A stretch of 43,614 nt of DNA from Actinokineospora pegani. GTDB taxonomy: Bacteria; Actinomycetota; Actinomycetes; Mycobacteriales; Pseudonocardiaceae. The notes beneath the pieces are model-generated. The model searched no databases. It was not told the DNA's origin and saw nothing but the letters and a program-made list of their open reading frames with translations. Made by a program: the position numbers and the translations under genes. How positions within the stretch are numbered: position 1 is the stretch's first letter; each line of letters begins with the position of its first letter. This document shows, piece by piece, positions 37,572-43,614 of this stretch. The stretch lies in contig NZ_WHOL01000128.1 in the NCBI RefSeq assembly GCF_009745975.1, positions 1 to 43,614 of the forward strand. Direction: 5' to 3'.

Positions 37572-38483
37572 CTAAATCCGTTCCGGTGCGTCGACGCCGA
37601 GGACGCCCAGGGCCGCGGCCAGCGCGCGGCGGGTGGCCGCGCACAGGGCGAGCCTGGCCGGGCTCGACCCGTCGGCGGGTGCGTCCCCGATCGGGAGGAC
37701 GCGACCGCCGTCGGCCAGCGCGTGGGCGGCCTCGGCCAGCTCCGCCGCGGCCTGGGCGACCCGGTGCGGTTCGCGCAGCCGGGCGGCCTCGTCCAGGGCG
37801 GATCGGTGGTCCGCGAGGGCGCGGACCACCCCAAGTGTGTCCGGCGGGGGCGCGGGCGCCGCACCCGGGGTGGGCGCGGGCAGGCCCAGGTCGGCCGCGC
37901 CGCGCAGGAGGCCGCACAGGCGCGCGTGCGCGTGTCGCGCGCGGAAGGCCGGGTTGTGGGGCAGCCGGGGCCCCCAGCGGTCCGGGTCGACGACCGCCTC
38001 GGCGGCGAGCGGGGTGGCCAGGACGGCGAAGCGCAGCGAGTCGGGCTCCACCGTCTCGGGCAGCCGGGCCGGGGCCACGGCCAGCCCCGCGTCGTCGGTC
38101 CCGAGCCGGGCCAGCGCCTCGGCCACCCAGCGGCGGCGCGGGTCGGCGTGCGCGCTCGGCGCGACCGCGGGCGGCAGCGGCTGGGCGAGGGCTTCGTCGA
38201 CGATCCGGGCGCGGGCCCGGTCGGACAGGGTGATGGTGACGAACCCGGGGCCCGCGGCGACGGCGGAGACGTCCTCGCCGGTCAGCGCGGCGGCGATGCG
38301 CTCGGCGAGCTCGCGGGCGGGCACCCCGGCGACCTTGGCCAGCCGCAGCGGCAGGCTGGTGGTGTAGTCGGCGGCGGCCTCGACCGGGCGGCGCAGCGGG
38401 ATGTCGGCGGGCAGCCCGGTCGGGTCGCCGAGGACGCCCAGCGCGGCGTCGCGCACCAGGTCGGCCAGTGCTTCCCGGGTCAC
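37572..38483 (-). CDS. nrtL: ArgS-related anticodon-binding protein without the catalytic core
   Basis: 303 residues. The N-terminal part (1-95, Arg-tRNA synthetase additional domain: PLRRPVEAAADYTTSLPLRLAK) and the C-terminal DALR anticodon-binding part (from about 175, with NPAFRARHAHARLCGLLR and the final GLLG-type helix ALGVLGVDAPERI) are joined by a short linker. The Rossmann fold with HIGH and KMSKS is wholly absent, so it cannot aminoacylate. This fits the actinobacterial family I know as NrtL. M. tuberculosis has a full argS at this place; the working argS must be elsewhere. Probably first gene of the lysA-hom-thrC-thrB operon, with a leaderless start. Confidence 0.85.
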   Translation of the reverse strand: MTREALADLVRDAALGVLGDPTGLPADIPLRRPVEAAADYTTSLPLRLAKVAGVPARELAERIAAALTGEDVSAVAAGPGFVTITLSDRARARIVDEALAQPLPPAVAPSAHADPRRRWVAEALARLGTDDAGLAVAPARLPETVEPDSLRFAVLATPLAAEAVVDPDRWGPRLPHNPAFRARHAHARLCGLLRGAADLGLPAPTPGAAPAPPPDTLGVVRALADHRSALDEAARLREPHRVAQAAAELAEAAHALADGGRVLPIGDAPADGSSPARLALCAATRRALAAALGVLGVDAPERI

Positions 38484-38489
38484 CAGGCG

Positions 38490-38495
38490 AGTCTA
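38490..38495 (-). promoter_or_regulatory. -10 element for leaderless nrtL operon mRNA
   Basis: TAGACT on the minus strand, 6 bases before the GTG at 38483; the start site would coincide with the start codon. -35 poorly conserved. Confidence 0.5.
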
Positions 38496-38555
38496 GGGAG
38501 CGCGGGCGGGCAGGCCCAGGGACTGTTCGCTATCCCACGGCTTGTCACGGACGGC

Positions 38556-38561
38556 TACTCT
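38556..38561 (+). promoter_or_regulatory. -10 element for the DUF3105 lipoprotein gene
   Basis: TACTCT lies 8 bases before the ATG at 38570, giving a near-leaderless mRNA. No Shine-Dalgarno sequence. Confidence 0.45.
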
Positions 38562-38569
38562 TCGTGCGC

Positions 38570-39217
38570 ATGAAACGCCTGCTGCCCTCGGTCGCCGCCG
38601 TTTGCCTGCTGCTGAGCGCCTGCGGCTCGGCCGCCCCACCCGCGGACGACGTGCGCGCCTACGCCCCGACGGCGGAGGACAAGGACCCCACCGAGCGCAT
38701 CGAGGGCGTCTTCAAGAAGAACTACGCGCCAGGCGGGCACATCACCGCCGACCAGCGCGTGGCCTACCGGTACGCGCCGCCGCTCGGCGGCCCGCACGAC
38801 GAGGTCTGGGCCGCCTGCGACGGCGTCGTCTACCCGCGGCCGGTGCGCACCGAGAACATGGTGCACTCGATGGAGCACGGCGCGGTGTGGATCGCCTACA
38901 ACCCCGACCAGGTGAGCGGCGACCAGCTCGGCGCGCTCGCCGCCAAGGTCGACGGGCAGCCCTTCACGCTCATGTCGCCGTGGCCCGGCCTGGACTCCCC
39001 GGTGTCGGTGCAGTCCTGGGGCAGGCAGCTCAAGGTCGACTCGGCGGACGACCCGCGCATCGACCGGTTCATCGTCGCCACCCGGGCCAACGAGTACCTC
39101 AACCCGGAACCCGGCGCGCCGTGCGCACCCGTTGCCCAGGAGTTGTTCGACGTCGACAACCCGCCGCCGTTCGTGGCCGACCCGGGACCGGCCGCGGTGC
39201 CCGACGCGGGTGCCTGA
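38570..39217 (+). CDS. DUF3105 lipoprotein
   Basis: 215 residues from an ATG; an upstream extension lacks sense. Signal peptide with a lipobox LLSACGS (Cys18), so a lipoprotein on the outer face of the membrane. The DUF3105 domain (about 45-200) contains GGPHDEVWAACDG, VYPRPVRTENMVHSMEHGAVWIAYNPD and the PYPGL-like segment SPWPGLDSP. DUF3105 function is unknown; the conserved His residues (GGPHD, VHSMEHG) suggest metal binding. Followed by a close paralogue and a DUF305 gene. Confidence 0.88.
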   Translation: MKRLLPSVAAVCLLLSACGSAAPPADDVRAYAPTAEDKDPTERIEGVFKKNYAPGGHITADQRVAYRYAPPLGGPHDEVWAACDGVVYPRPVRTENMVHSMEHGAVWIAYNPDQVSGDQLGALAAKVDGQPFTLMSPWPGLDSPVSVQSWGRQLKVDSADDPRIDRFIVATRANEYLNPEPGAPCAPVAQELFDVDNPPPFVADPGPAAVPDAGA

Positions 39218-39238
39218 CGGGAACCAGACACCCCCTCC

Positions 39239-39266
39239 TTAGACTGGTGCGCGCACCAGTTACCCG
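39239..39266 (+). promoter_or_regulatory. Internal promoter with an 18-bp palindrome
   Basis: TTAGAC (39239-39244), 16-base spacer, TACCCG (39261-39266). The spacer is almost filled by the perfect palindrome ACTGGTGCGCGCACCAGT (39243-39260), an operator-like site for a dimeric repressor. Confidence 0.5.
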
Positions 39267-39289
39267 TCGAGACGAAGTCCGAGGACGGC

Positions 39290-40093
39290 ATGGCCAGCGG
39301 CACGAAGAGCACGAAGGGCCCCAAGGGCGGCAAGAACAGTGTGAAGGCCGCGCGCGCCTCGGTCGTGGCGAGCAAGGGCAAGCCCTGGGGCACGATCATC
39401 GGGATCATCGCGGTCATCGCGGTGGCCGCCTCGGTGTTCACCTACGCGATCATCCAGGTGGACGCGGCCAAGGAGTTCACCGTCGCCGAGGACAACCAGG
39501 ACCCGTCGGTGAACATCCCCGGCGTGACCAGGGTGACCTACGCCCCCGGTGTGCACGTGAGCCCGGACCAGCGCGTGGCCTACGACCAGAGCCCCCCGTT
39601 CGGCGGGCCGCACGACGCCGTCTGGGCCGACTGCACCGGGGTCGTCTACCCGTCGGCCGTCCGCACCGAGAACATGGTGCACACCCTCGAGCACGGCGCG
39701 GTCTGGATCGCCTACAACCCCGACCAGGTCAACGGCGGGGCACTGGACACCCTCCAGGGCAAGGTCGACAACGTGCCCTACATGGCCATGTCGCCCTACC
39801 CCGGCCTGGACAAGCCGATCTCGCTGCAGTCGTGGGGCCACCAGCTCAAGCTGGACGACGCCAACGACCCGCGCATCGACCAGTTCATCAAGTCGCTGCG
39901 CGCCAACACCTACCAGCACCCGGAGCCCGGCGGCTCCTGCGACAGCAACCAGAGCGGGTTCAACCTCGCCAGCCCGCCGCCGTTCGTCGCCGACCCCGGC
40001 CCCGGCGCGGTCCCGATGGACTACAACGGCGCCGCGGGCGTCCCCCAGGACACCGGCATGCAGCCCACGACCCAGGCGGCACCCACCCAGTGA
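39290..40093 (+). CDS. DUF3105 membrane protein
   Basis: 267 residues. A Lys-rich cytosolic N-terminus (about 32 residues) and one helix (34-56, GTIIGIIAVIAVAASVFTYAI) anchor an outer DUF3105 domain with GGPHDAVWADCTG and TENMVHTLEHGAVWIAYNPDQV. It parallels the upstream lipoprotein domain but is anchored by a helix rather than a lipid. The C-terminal tail is Pro/Thr/Gln-rich. Its stop overlaps the DUF305 start (GTGA). Confidence 0.9.
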   Translation: MASGTKSTKGPKGGKNSVKAARASVVASKGKPWGTIIGIIAVIAVAASVFTYAIIQVDAAKEFTVAEDNQDPSVNIPGVTRVTYAPGVHVSPDQRVAYDQSPPFGGPHDAVWADCTGVVYPSAVRTENMVHTLEHGAVWIAYNPDQVNGGALDTLQGKVDNVPYMAMSPYPGLDKPISLQSWGHQLKLDDANDPRIDQFIKSLRANTYQHPEPGGSCDSNQSGFNLASPPPFVADPGPGAVPMDYNGAAGVPQDTGMQPTTQAAPTQ

Positions 40094-40794
40094 CGGGCGA
40101 AGACGTGACCCAGGACCAGGACCCCGCCACCGCGCGCGCGGGGACCCGGTCCTGGGTCGTCTACTCCGCCGCCGCCCTGGTGGTCCTGCTGCTCGGCGCG
40201 GCCGTCGGCATGCTGCTGACCCTGTCCATCAGGGGCTCCAACGCCCCACCGGCGGGCGACTCGGTCGACGTGGGCTTCGCCCACGACATGCGCACCCACC
40301 ACCTGCAGGCCATCACCATGGCGGGCCTGGCCCGCGACCGCAGCACCGACCCGGCCGTAGAACGCCTCGCGTTCGACATGGAGACCACCCAGCTCGACCA
40401 GAGCGGCCAGATGTCGGGCTGGCTCACGAGCTGGAACCAGCCCGTCCTGCTGCCCCCCGGCGAGAAGCACATGAAGTGGATGACCGAGTCCGGCCACTCC
40501 CACGGCGGCGCGCGGATGACCCCCGACGGCGTGGACCGGATGCCGGGCATGGCCACCTCCGAGGAACTGCAGCGCCTGCGCTCGCTCTCCGGCAAGGACC
40601 TCGACGTCTACTTCCTGCAACTCATGCTCCGCCACCACCGCGGCGGCCTGGCGATGGCGGCCTACGCCGCGGACCACGCCCAGTTGGCCTTCGTCCGCAA
40701 CCTCGGCCAGAAGATCGAGAACGCCCAGTCCAGCGAGAGCGAACTCCTCGAGCGCATGATCCGCGAACGCGGCGCCACTCCCCTCGCCGACTGA
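40090..40794 (+). CDS. DUF305 membrane-anchored protein
   Basis: 234 residues from the overlapping GTG. One helix at about 22-46, then an outer helical-bundle DUF305 domain with the two typical motifs: FAHDMRTHHLQAITMA and LMLRHHRGGLAMA, plus a His-rich HSHGG loop. Such His/Met-rich four-helix bundles are implicated in copper binding in some bacteria. Pairing of DUF305 and DUF3105 is common in actinobacteria, so these three genes likely work together at the cell surface. Confidence 0.92.
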   Translation: MTGEDVTQDQDPATARAGTRSWVVYSAAALVVLLLGAAVGMLLTLSIRGSNAPPAGDSVDVGFAHDMRTHHLQAITMAGLARDRSTDPAVERLAFDMETTQLDQSGQMSGWLTSWNQPVLLPPGEKHMKWMTESGHSHGGARMTPDGVDRMPGMATSEELQRLRSLSGKDLDVYFLQLMLRHHRGGLAMAAYAADHAQLAFVRNLGQKIENAQSSESELLERMIRERGATPLAD

Positions 40795-40855
40795 GCCACC
40801 GCATGAGCCCACACTCGCCAGGGCTGTTCCCACACCCGAGAGCTGTCCGACCCGG

Positions 40856-41767
40856 TCACCACGTCAGCTCATCGCAGCGCGAGGCAGACCGGGCGCACTC
40901 GACCTGCAGCGTCGCGTGCTCGATCCCGTACTCCCGCTCGAACAGCTCCCTGGCCGCGATCAGCACGTCCCCCTGATCCGTCCCGTCCCCCACGATCAGG
41001 TGCGCCGACGCGACCTCCATGCCCGACGTCAGCGTCCACAGGTGCAGGTCGTGCACCCCGGTCACCCCGGGGACCAGGCTCAACCGCGCGGCCAACTCGT
41101 CCACGTCGACCCGCTCCGGGGCGTGCTGGAACAAGATCCGCAGCGCCCGCCGGGCCAGCGACCACGTCCGCGGCAGCACCCACAGCCCGATCGCCACGCC
41201 GGCGAGCGGGTCAGCCCAGCGCCAGCCGAACACCAGGGTCGCTACAGCGCTCAGCAGCACCCCGACCGACCCGACGAGGTCGGCCAGGACCTCGAGGTAG
41301 GCGCCGCGCACGTTCAGGCTCTCCTTGGCGCCCTCGCGCAGGAGTGCGAATGACACGGCGTTCGCGGCCAGCCCGGCGAGCGCGGCGAGCAGCACCGGCA
41401 GGCCCGGCACGGCGGGGGGCGCGGAGAACCGGCCCACGGCCTCGAAGACCACGTACCCGGCGACGCCGAACAGCAGCACCGCGTTGGCCAGGGCGGCCAG
41501 GACCTCGGCCCGGTACAGCCCGAAGGTGCGCCCCGGCTTGCTGCCCGCCCGGCGGGCCACCACGATGGCCGCCAGGGCGAGGCCTACGCCGACGACGTCG
41601 GTGAGCATGTGGGCGGCGTCGGAGATCAGCGCGAGCGACTGGGTCGCCACGCCCACGGTGAACTCGACCACCATGACCACCGCCGCCAGGCCGAACGCGA
41701 CCCACAGCCTGCCCACCAGGCGCCCGGAGGCGCTGCTCGGCAGCCCATGCCCATGCCCGTGTCCCAC
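40856..41767 (-). CDS. CDF-family cation efflux transporter
   Basis: 303 residues from the GTG at 41767 (GGGGAGG just upstream); the longer ORF start is not supported. His-rich N-terminus HGHGHG, six membrane helices and a C-terminal cytosolic domain (about 220-303, VHDLHLWTLTSGMEVASAHL). In helix 2 the metal site is H53xxxD57. In helix 5 it reads E159xxxD163 where Zn exporters usually have HxxxD. Exports Zn2+ or a similar divalent ion by proton antiport. Divergent from the DinB-family gene, with a promoter-operator between them. Confidence 0.93.
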   Translation of the reverse strand: MGHGHGHGLPSSASGRLVGRLWVAFGLAAVVMVVEFTVGVATQSLALISDAAHMLTDVVGVGLALAAIVVARRAGSKPGRTFGLYRAEVLAALANAVLLFGVAGYVVFEAVGRFSAPPAVPGLPVLLAALAGLAANAVSFALLREGAKESLNVRGAYLEVLADLVGSVGVLLSAVATLVFGWRWADPLAGVAIGLWVLPRTWSLARRALRILFQHAPERVDVDELAARLSLVPGVTGVHDLHLWTLTSGMEVASAHLIVGDGTDQGDVLIAARELFEREYGIEHATLQVECARSASRCDELTW

Positions 41768-41796
41768 GTCGCCTCCCCGTCCGAGATCCGTCGAAT

Positions 41797-41825
41797 AACA
41801 TATGCGTAGATGCGCATGAGTGCAA
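41797..41825 (-). promoter_or_regulatory. Promoter and candidate operator of the CDF exporter
   Basis: TTGCAC (41820-41825), 17-base spacer, TATGTT (41797-41802) on the minus strand. The spacer holds ATGCGCAT (41810-41817) within a looser inverted repeat ATGCG-N6-CGCAT (41802-41817). This is the typical place for an ArsR/SmtB-type metal-sensing repressor. No such regulator is encoded in the window. Confidence 0.55.
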
Positions 41826-41868
41826 TGGCCCTCCCGCACTCCGGGAACCCCGTCACCGAGGAGCACCT

Positions 41869-42375
41869 GTGACCGCCGCGCGAACCGACCCCCCGCTGAC
41901 CGGCGACGAGCGCACGACGCTGCGCGCCTACCTGGACTTCCACCGGGCGACGCTCGAGGCCAAGTGCGCAGGCCTGACCCACGACCAACTGCGCGCCCGG
42001 TCCTCGCCGCCGTCGAGCCTGTCCCTGCTCGGCCTGGTGCGCCACTTGGCCGAGGTCGAGCGGGTCTGGTTCCGGCGCGCGATCGCGGGCGAGGACCTGG
42101 GCCTGGTGTGGTCCGCCGAGGGCGACTTCCAGGCCGCCTACGACGTGGCCGGGGCCGACGTGGACGAGGCCTTCGCGGCGTGGCGGGCGGAGGTCGAGCA
42201 CGCGCGGCGCATCGAGCGGGCGGCCCCGTCCCTCGACGTCACCGGCGTGCGGCCGCGCTCGGGCGCGGTGGTGTCGCTGCGACTGGTGGTGCTGCACCTG
42301 ATCCACGAGTACGCCCGCCACAACGGACACGCGGATCTCCTGCGCGAGGCGATCGACGGGGCCACCGGAGCCTGA
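41869..42375 (+). CDS. DinB-family protein (DUF664)
   Basis: 168 residues from a GTG with GAGGAG upstream. Four-helix DinB-like bundle: LLGLVRHLAEVERVWFRR (with one metal His), and VLHLIHEYARHNGHADLLRE carrying the other two His. The family includes metal-dependent thiol transferases such as mycothiol S-transferases; a role with mycothiol, which actinomycetes make, is likely but not shown. Confidence 0.9.
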   Translation: MTAARTDPPLTGDERTTLRAYLDFHRATLEAKCAGLTHDQLRARSSPPSSLSLLGLVRHLAEVERVWFRRAIAGEDLGLVWSAEGDFQAAYDVAGADVDEAFAAWRAEVEHARRIERAAPSLDVTGVRPRSGAVVSLRLVVLHLIHEYARHNGHADLLREAIDGATGA

Positions 42376-42465
42376 GCGGATTCACCCGAAGGGATTGCTT
42401 ACCACGAAATCCTCTGTGGACCCTGGTAGACGGGGAGGTGACCTCAACCAGAAACGAGGGCTGTC

Positions 42466-43614
42466 GTGCCGGTCTCCAGGACTCTCCACCGCGCGGCTGG
42501 ACTGGCCGCGCTGGCCCTGCTCTGCGCCAGCGCCACCGGCCGGAGCGCCGACGCGCCGTTGGCGCCCGCCGCCGCACCGCTCACAGCCGCCGTCGAACCG
42601 GCCAGACCGCTGCTGGTCGCCCTGCCCACCCCCGGCGTCGCGCTGGCCTCGGTCGCCGCGCTGCCCACCGCGCGGGTAGGGGCCGCGGGCGTGCCGGAGA
42701 ACATGCTGGCCGCCTACCGCTCCGCCGAGGCCGTGATGGCCGGGACGGCCCCGGCCTGCGCGCTGCGCTGGTACCACCTGGCGGGCATCGGCAAGATCGA
42801 GTCCGGCCACGCCCGGGGCGGGCAGGCCGACGCGGCGGGCGACACCGCGCCGCGCATCCTCGGCCCGGTCCTCGCGGGCGGCCCCGGCGTGGCCGCCATC
42901 CGCGACACCGACGCGGGCCGCCTCGACACCGACCCCGTCTGGGACCGGGCGGTGGGCCCGATGCAGTTCATCCCCGGCACCTGGACCCGCTACGCCGCCG
43001 ACGCCAACGGCGACGGGACCGCCGACCCGCACAACATCGCCGACGCCGCCCTCGGCGCCGCCCGCTACCTGTGCTCGGGCAACATGCGGCTGGACAACCC
43101 GGCCGACCTCTCCGCCGCCGTCTTCCGCTACAACCACTCCACCGAGTACGTCGCCACGGTCACCGGCTGGATGCGGGTCTACTCCGACGGCGCGGTGCCC
43201 GTTCCGGCCCAGCCCGCGGGCACCTCGCCGGACTCGGCGCTGAGCACCAAGCCCACCGCGCCGCCCGCCCCCGCGGCGCAGTTGGTGCCGCTGCCCGACA
43301 CCGAGCCGCCGGTCCCGCTACCCGACACGGAACCGCTGGTCCCGCTGCCCGACACGGAGCCGCTGGTCCCGCTGCCAGAGACCAATCCGCAGCCCGTGGC
43401 CCCACCCGCCCCGGCCCCGGTGCCCGCGCCTGCACCCGCCGAGCAGTCCACATCCACTGAGGAGACCGAGCCGACCGAGCAGCCCACGCCCAGCGAGCAG
43501 ACCGCGCCCGCCGAGCAAACTGCGCCCGCTGAGCAGCCCACGCCCGCCGAGCAGTCCACGCCCGCCGAGCAAACTGCGCCCGCTGAGCAGCCCACGCCCG
43601 CCGAGCAGTCCACG
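42466..43614 (+). CDS. Secreted lytic transglycosylase with repeat-rich C-terminus, 3' partial
   Basis: 383 codons are visible from a GTG at 42466, open to the window end. N-terminal signal peptide (hydrophobic AAGLAALALLCASA, residues 9-22). The transglycosylase domain (about 70-235) has the catalytic glutamate Glu112 in GIGKIESGH and the GPMQFIPGTW motif (164-173), followed by ADANGDGTADPHNIADAALGAARYLC. It cleaves peptidoglycan glycan strands outside the membrane. From residue 273 come four 9-residue PLPDTEP repeats, then 6-residue AEQ(T/P/S)xP repeats, probably a wall-spanning or wall-binding stalk. The 90-base upstream spacer shows no riboswitch I can recognise. Confidence 0.85.
   Translation, partial: MPVSRTLHRAAGLAALALLCASATGRSADAPLAPAAAPLTAAVEPARPLLVALPTPGVALASVAALPTARVGAAGVPENMLAAYRSAEAVMAGTAPACALRWYHLAGIGKIESGHARGGQADAAGDTAPRILGPVLAGGPGVAAIRDTDAGRLDTDPVWDRAVGPMQFIPGTWTRYAADANGDGTADPHNIADAALGAARYLCSGNMRLDNPADLSAAVFRYNHSTEYVATVTGWMRVYSDGAVPVPAQPAGTSPDSALSTKPTAPPAPAAQLVPLPDTEPPVPLPDTEPLVPLPDTEPLVPLPETNPQPVAPPAPAPVPAPAPAEQSTSTEETEPTEQPTPSEQTAPAEQTAPAEQPTPAEQSTPAEQTAPAEQPTPAEQST
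43282..43614 (+). repeat. Pro-rich coding repeats in the transglycosylase tail
   Basis: Four 27-base units encoding LVPLPDTEP and variants (43282-43389), a Pro/Ala linker, then 18-base units encoding AEQTAP, AEQPTP and AEQSTP to the end of the window. A 54-base higher-order unit (three hexapeptides) is seen at the end. Confidence 0.88.

Noticed and set aside
37572-38483. Arginyl-tRNA synthetase
   Set aside because: HIGH, KMSKS and the whole Rossmann domain are missing and length is about half; called as an ArgS-related protein instead.
42376-42465. c-di-AMP (ydaO) riboswitch before the lytic transglycosylase gene
   Set aside because: The spacer is only 90 bases and lacks the conserved ydaO core motifs.

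Overview
High-GC actinobacterial chromosome. Gene order from the nrtL/lysA/thr genes through rho, prfA, prmC, tsaC, wecA, the atp genes, a DUF2550 gene, an adenosyltransferase gene and murA follows, gene for gene and in relative orientation, the Rv1292-Rv1315 block of Mycobacterium tuberculosis as I remember it. Separate atpF and atpH (fused in mycobacteria) and a core-less ArgS relative beside lysA (as in Streptomyces) suggest a Pseudonocardiales-type actinomycete. The genus cannot be fixed from sequence alone.

Region 1 (1-11527, + strand) is an accessory operon of six tightly overlapping genes: two tandem DUF4132 (MolR/YehI-like) genes, a MoxR-type AAA+ ATPase (YehL-like), a DUF5682 protein (YehM-like), a von Willebrand factor A protein with an intact MIDAS (YehP-like) and a SWIM zinc-finger protein (YehQ-like) whose finger module is present three times. 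This is the same set as the functionally obscure Escherichia coli yehI-yehL-yehM-yehP-yehQ cluster and is the best candidate here for an undescribed system. I read DUF5682 as a possible TIKI/TraB/EreA-like metallohydrolase, so the operon would pair an ATP-driven remodeller with a vWA adaptor, a putative hydrolase, a zinc-finger recognition protein and two large DUF4132 proteins.

Region 2 (11565-25788) carries murA (fosfomycin-insensitive type, Asp in place of the reactive Cys), a divergent PduO-type cobalamin adenosyltransferase, a DUF2550 membrane protein, the F1Fo-ATP synthase genes (minus strand), wecA and tsaC. The atp operon is broken between atpD and atpC by an ECF sigma-factor gene and a membrane-anchored partner on the opposite strand, with a perfect 19-bp hairpin after atpD.

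Region 3 (25925-38483) has a TPR membrane protein and a small anchored protein inserted between tsaC and prmC, then prmC, prfA, a tiny peptide gene plus strong hairpin where rpmE is expected, a divergent membrane protein, rho with a large RGDRQ-rich disordered insert and a long 5' leader, and the thrB-thrC-hom-lysA-nrtL operon for threonine and lysine synthesis.

Region 4 (38570-43614) holds two tandem DUF3105 proteins and a DUF305 protein (probable surface/metal-stress cassette with an operator-like palindrome inside its internal promoter), a CDF metal exporter with a promoter/operator, a DinB-family protein and the beginning of a repeat-rich secreted lytic transglycosylase that runs off the window. 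I found no tRNA, rRNA, IS element, CRISPR array or prophage genes.
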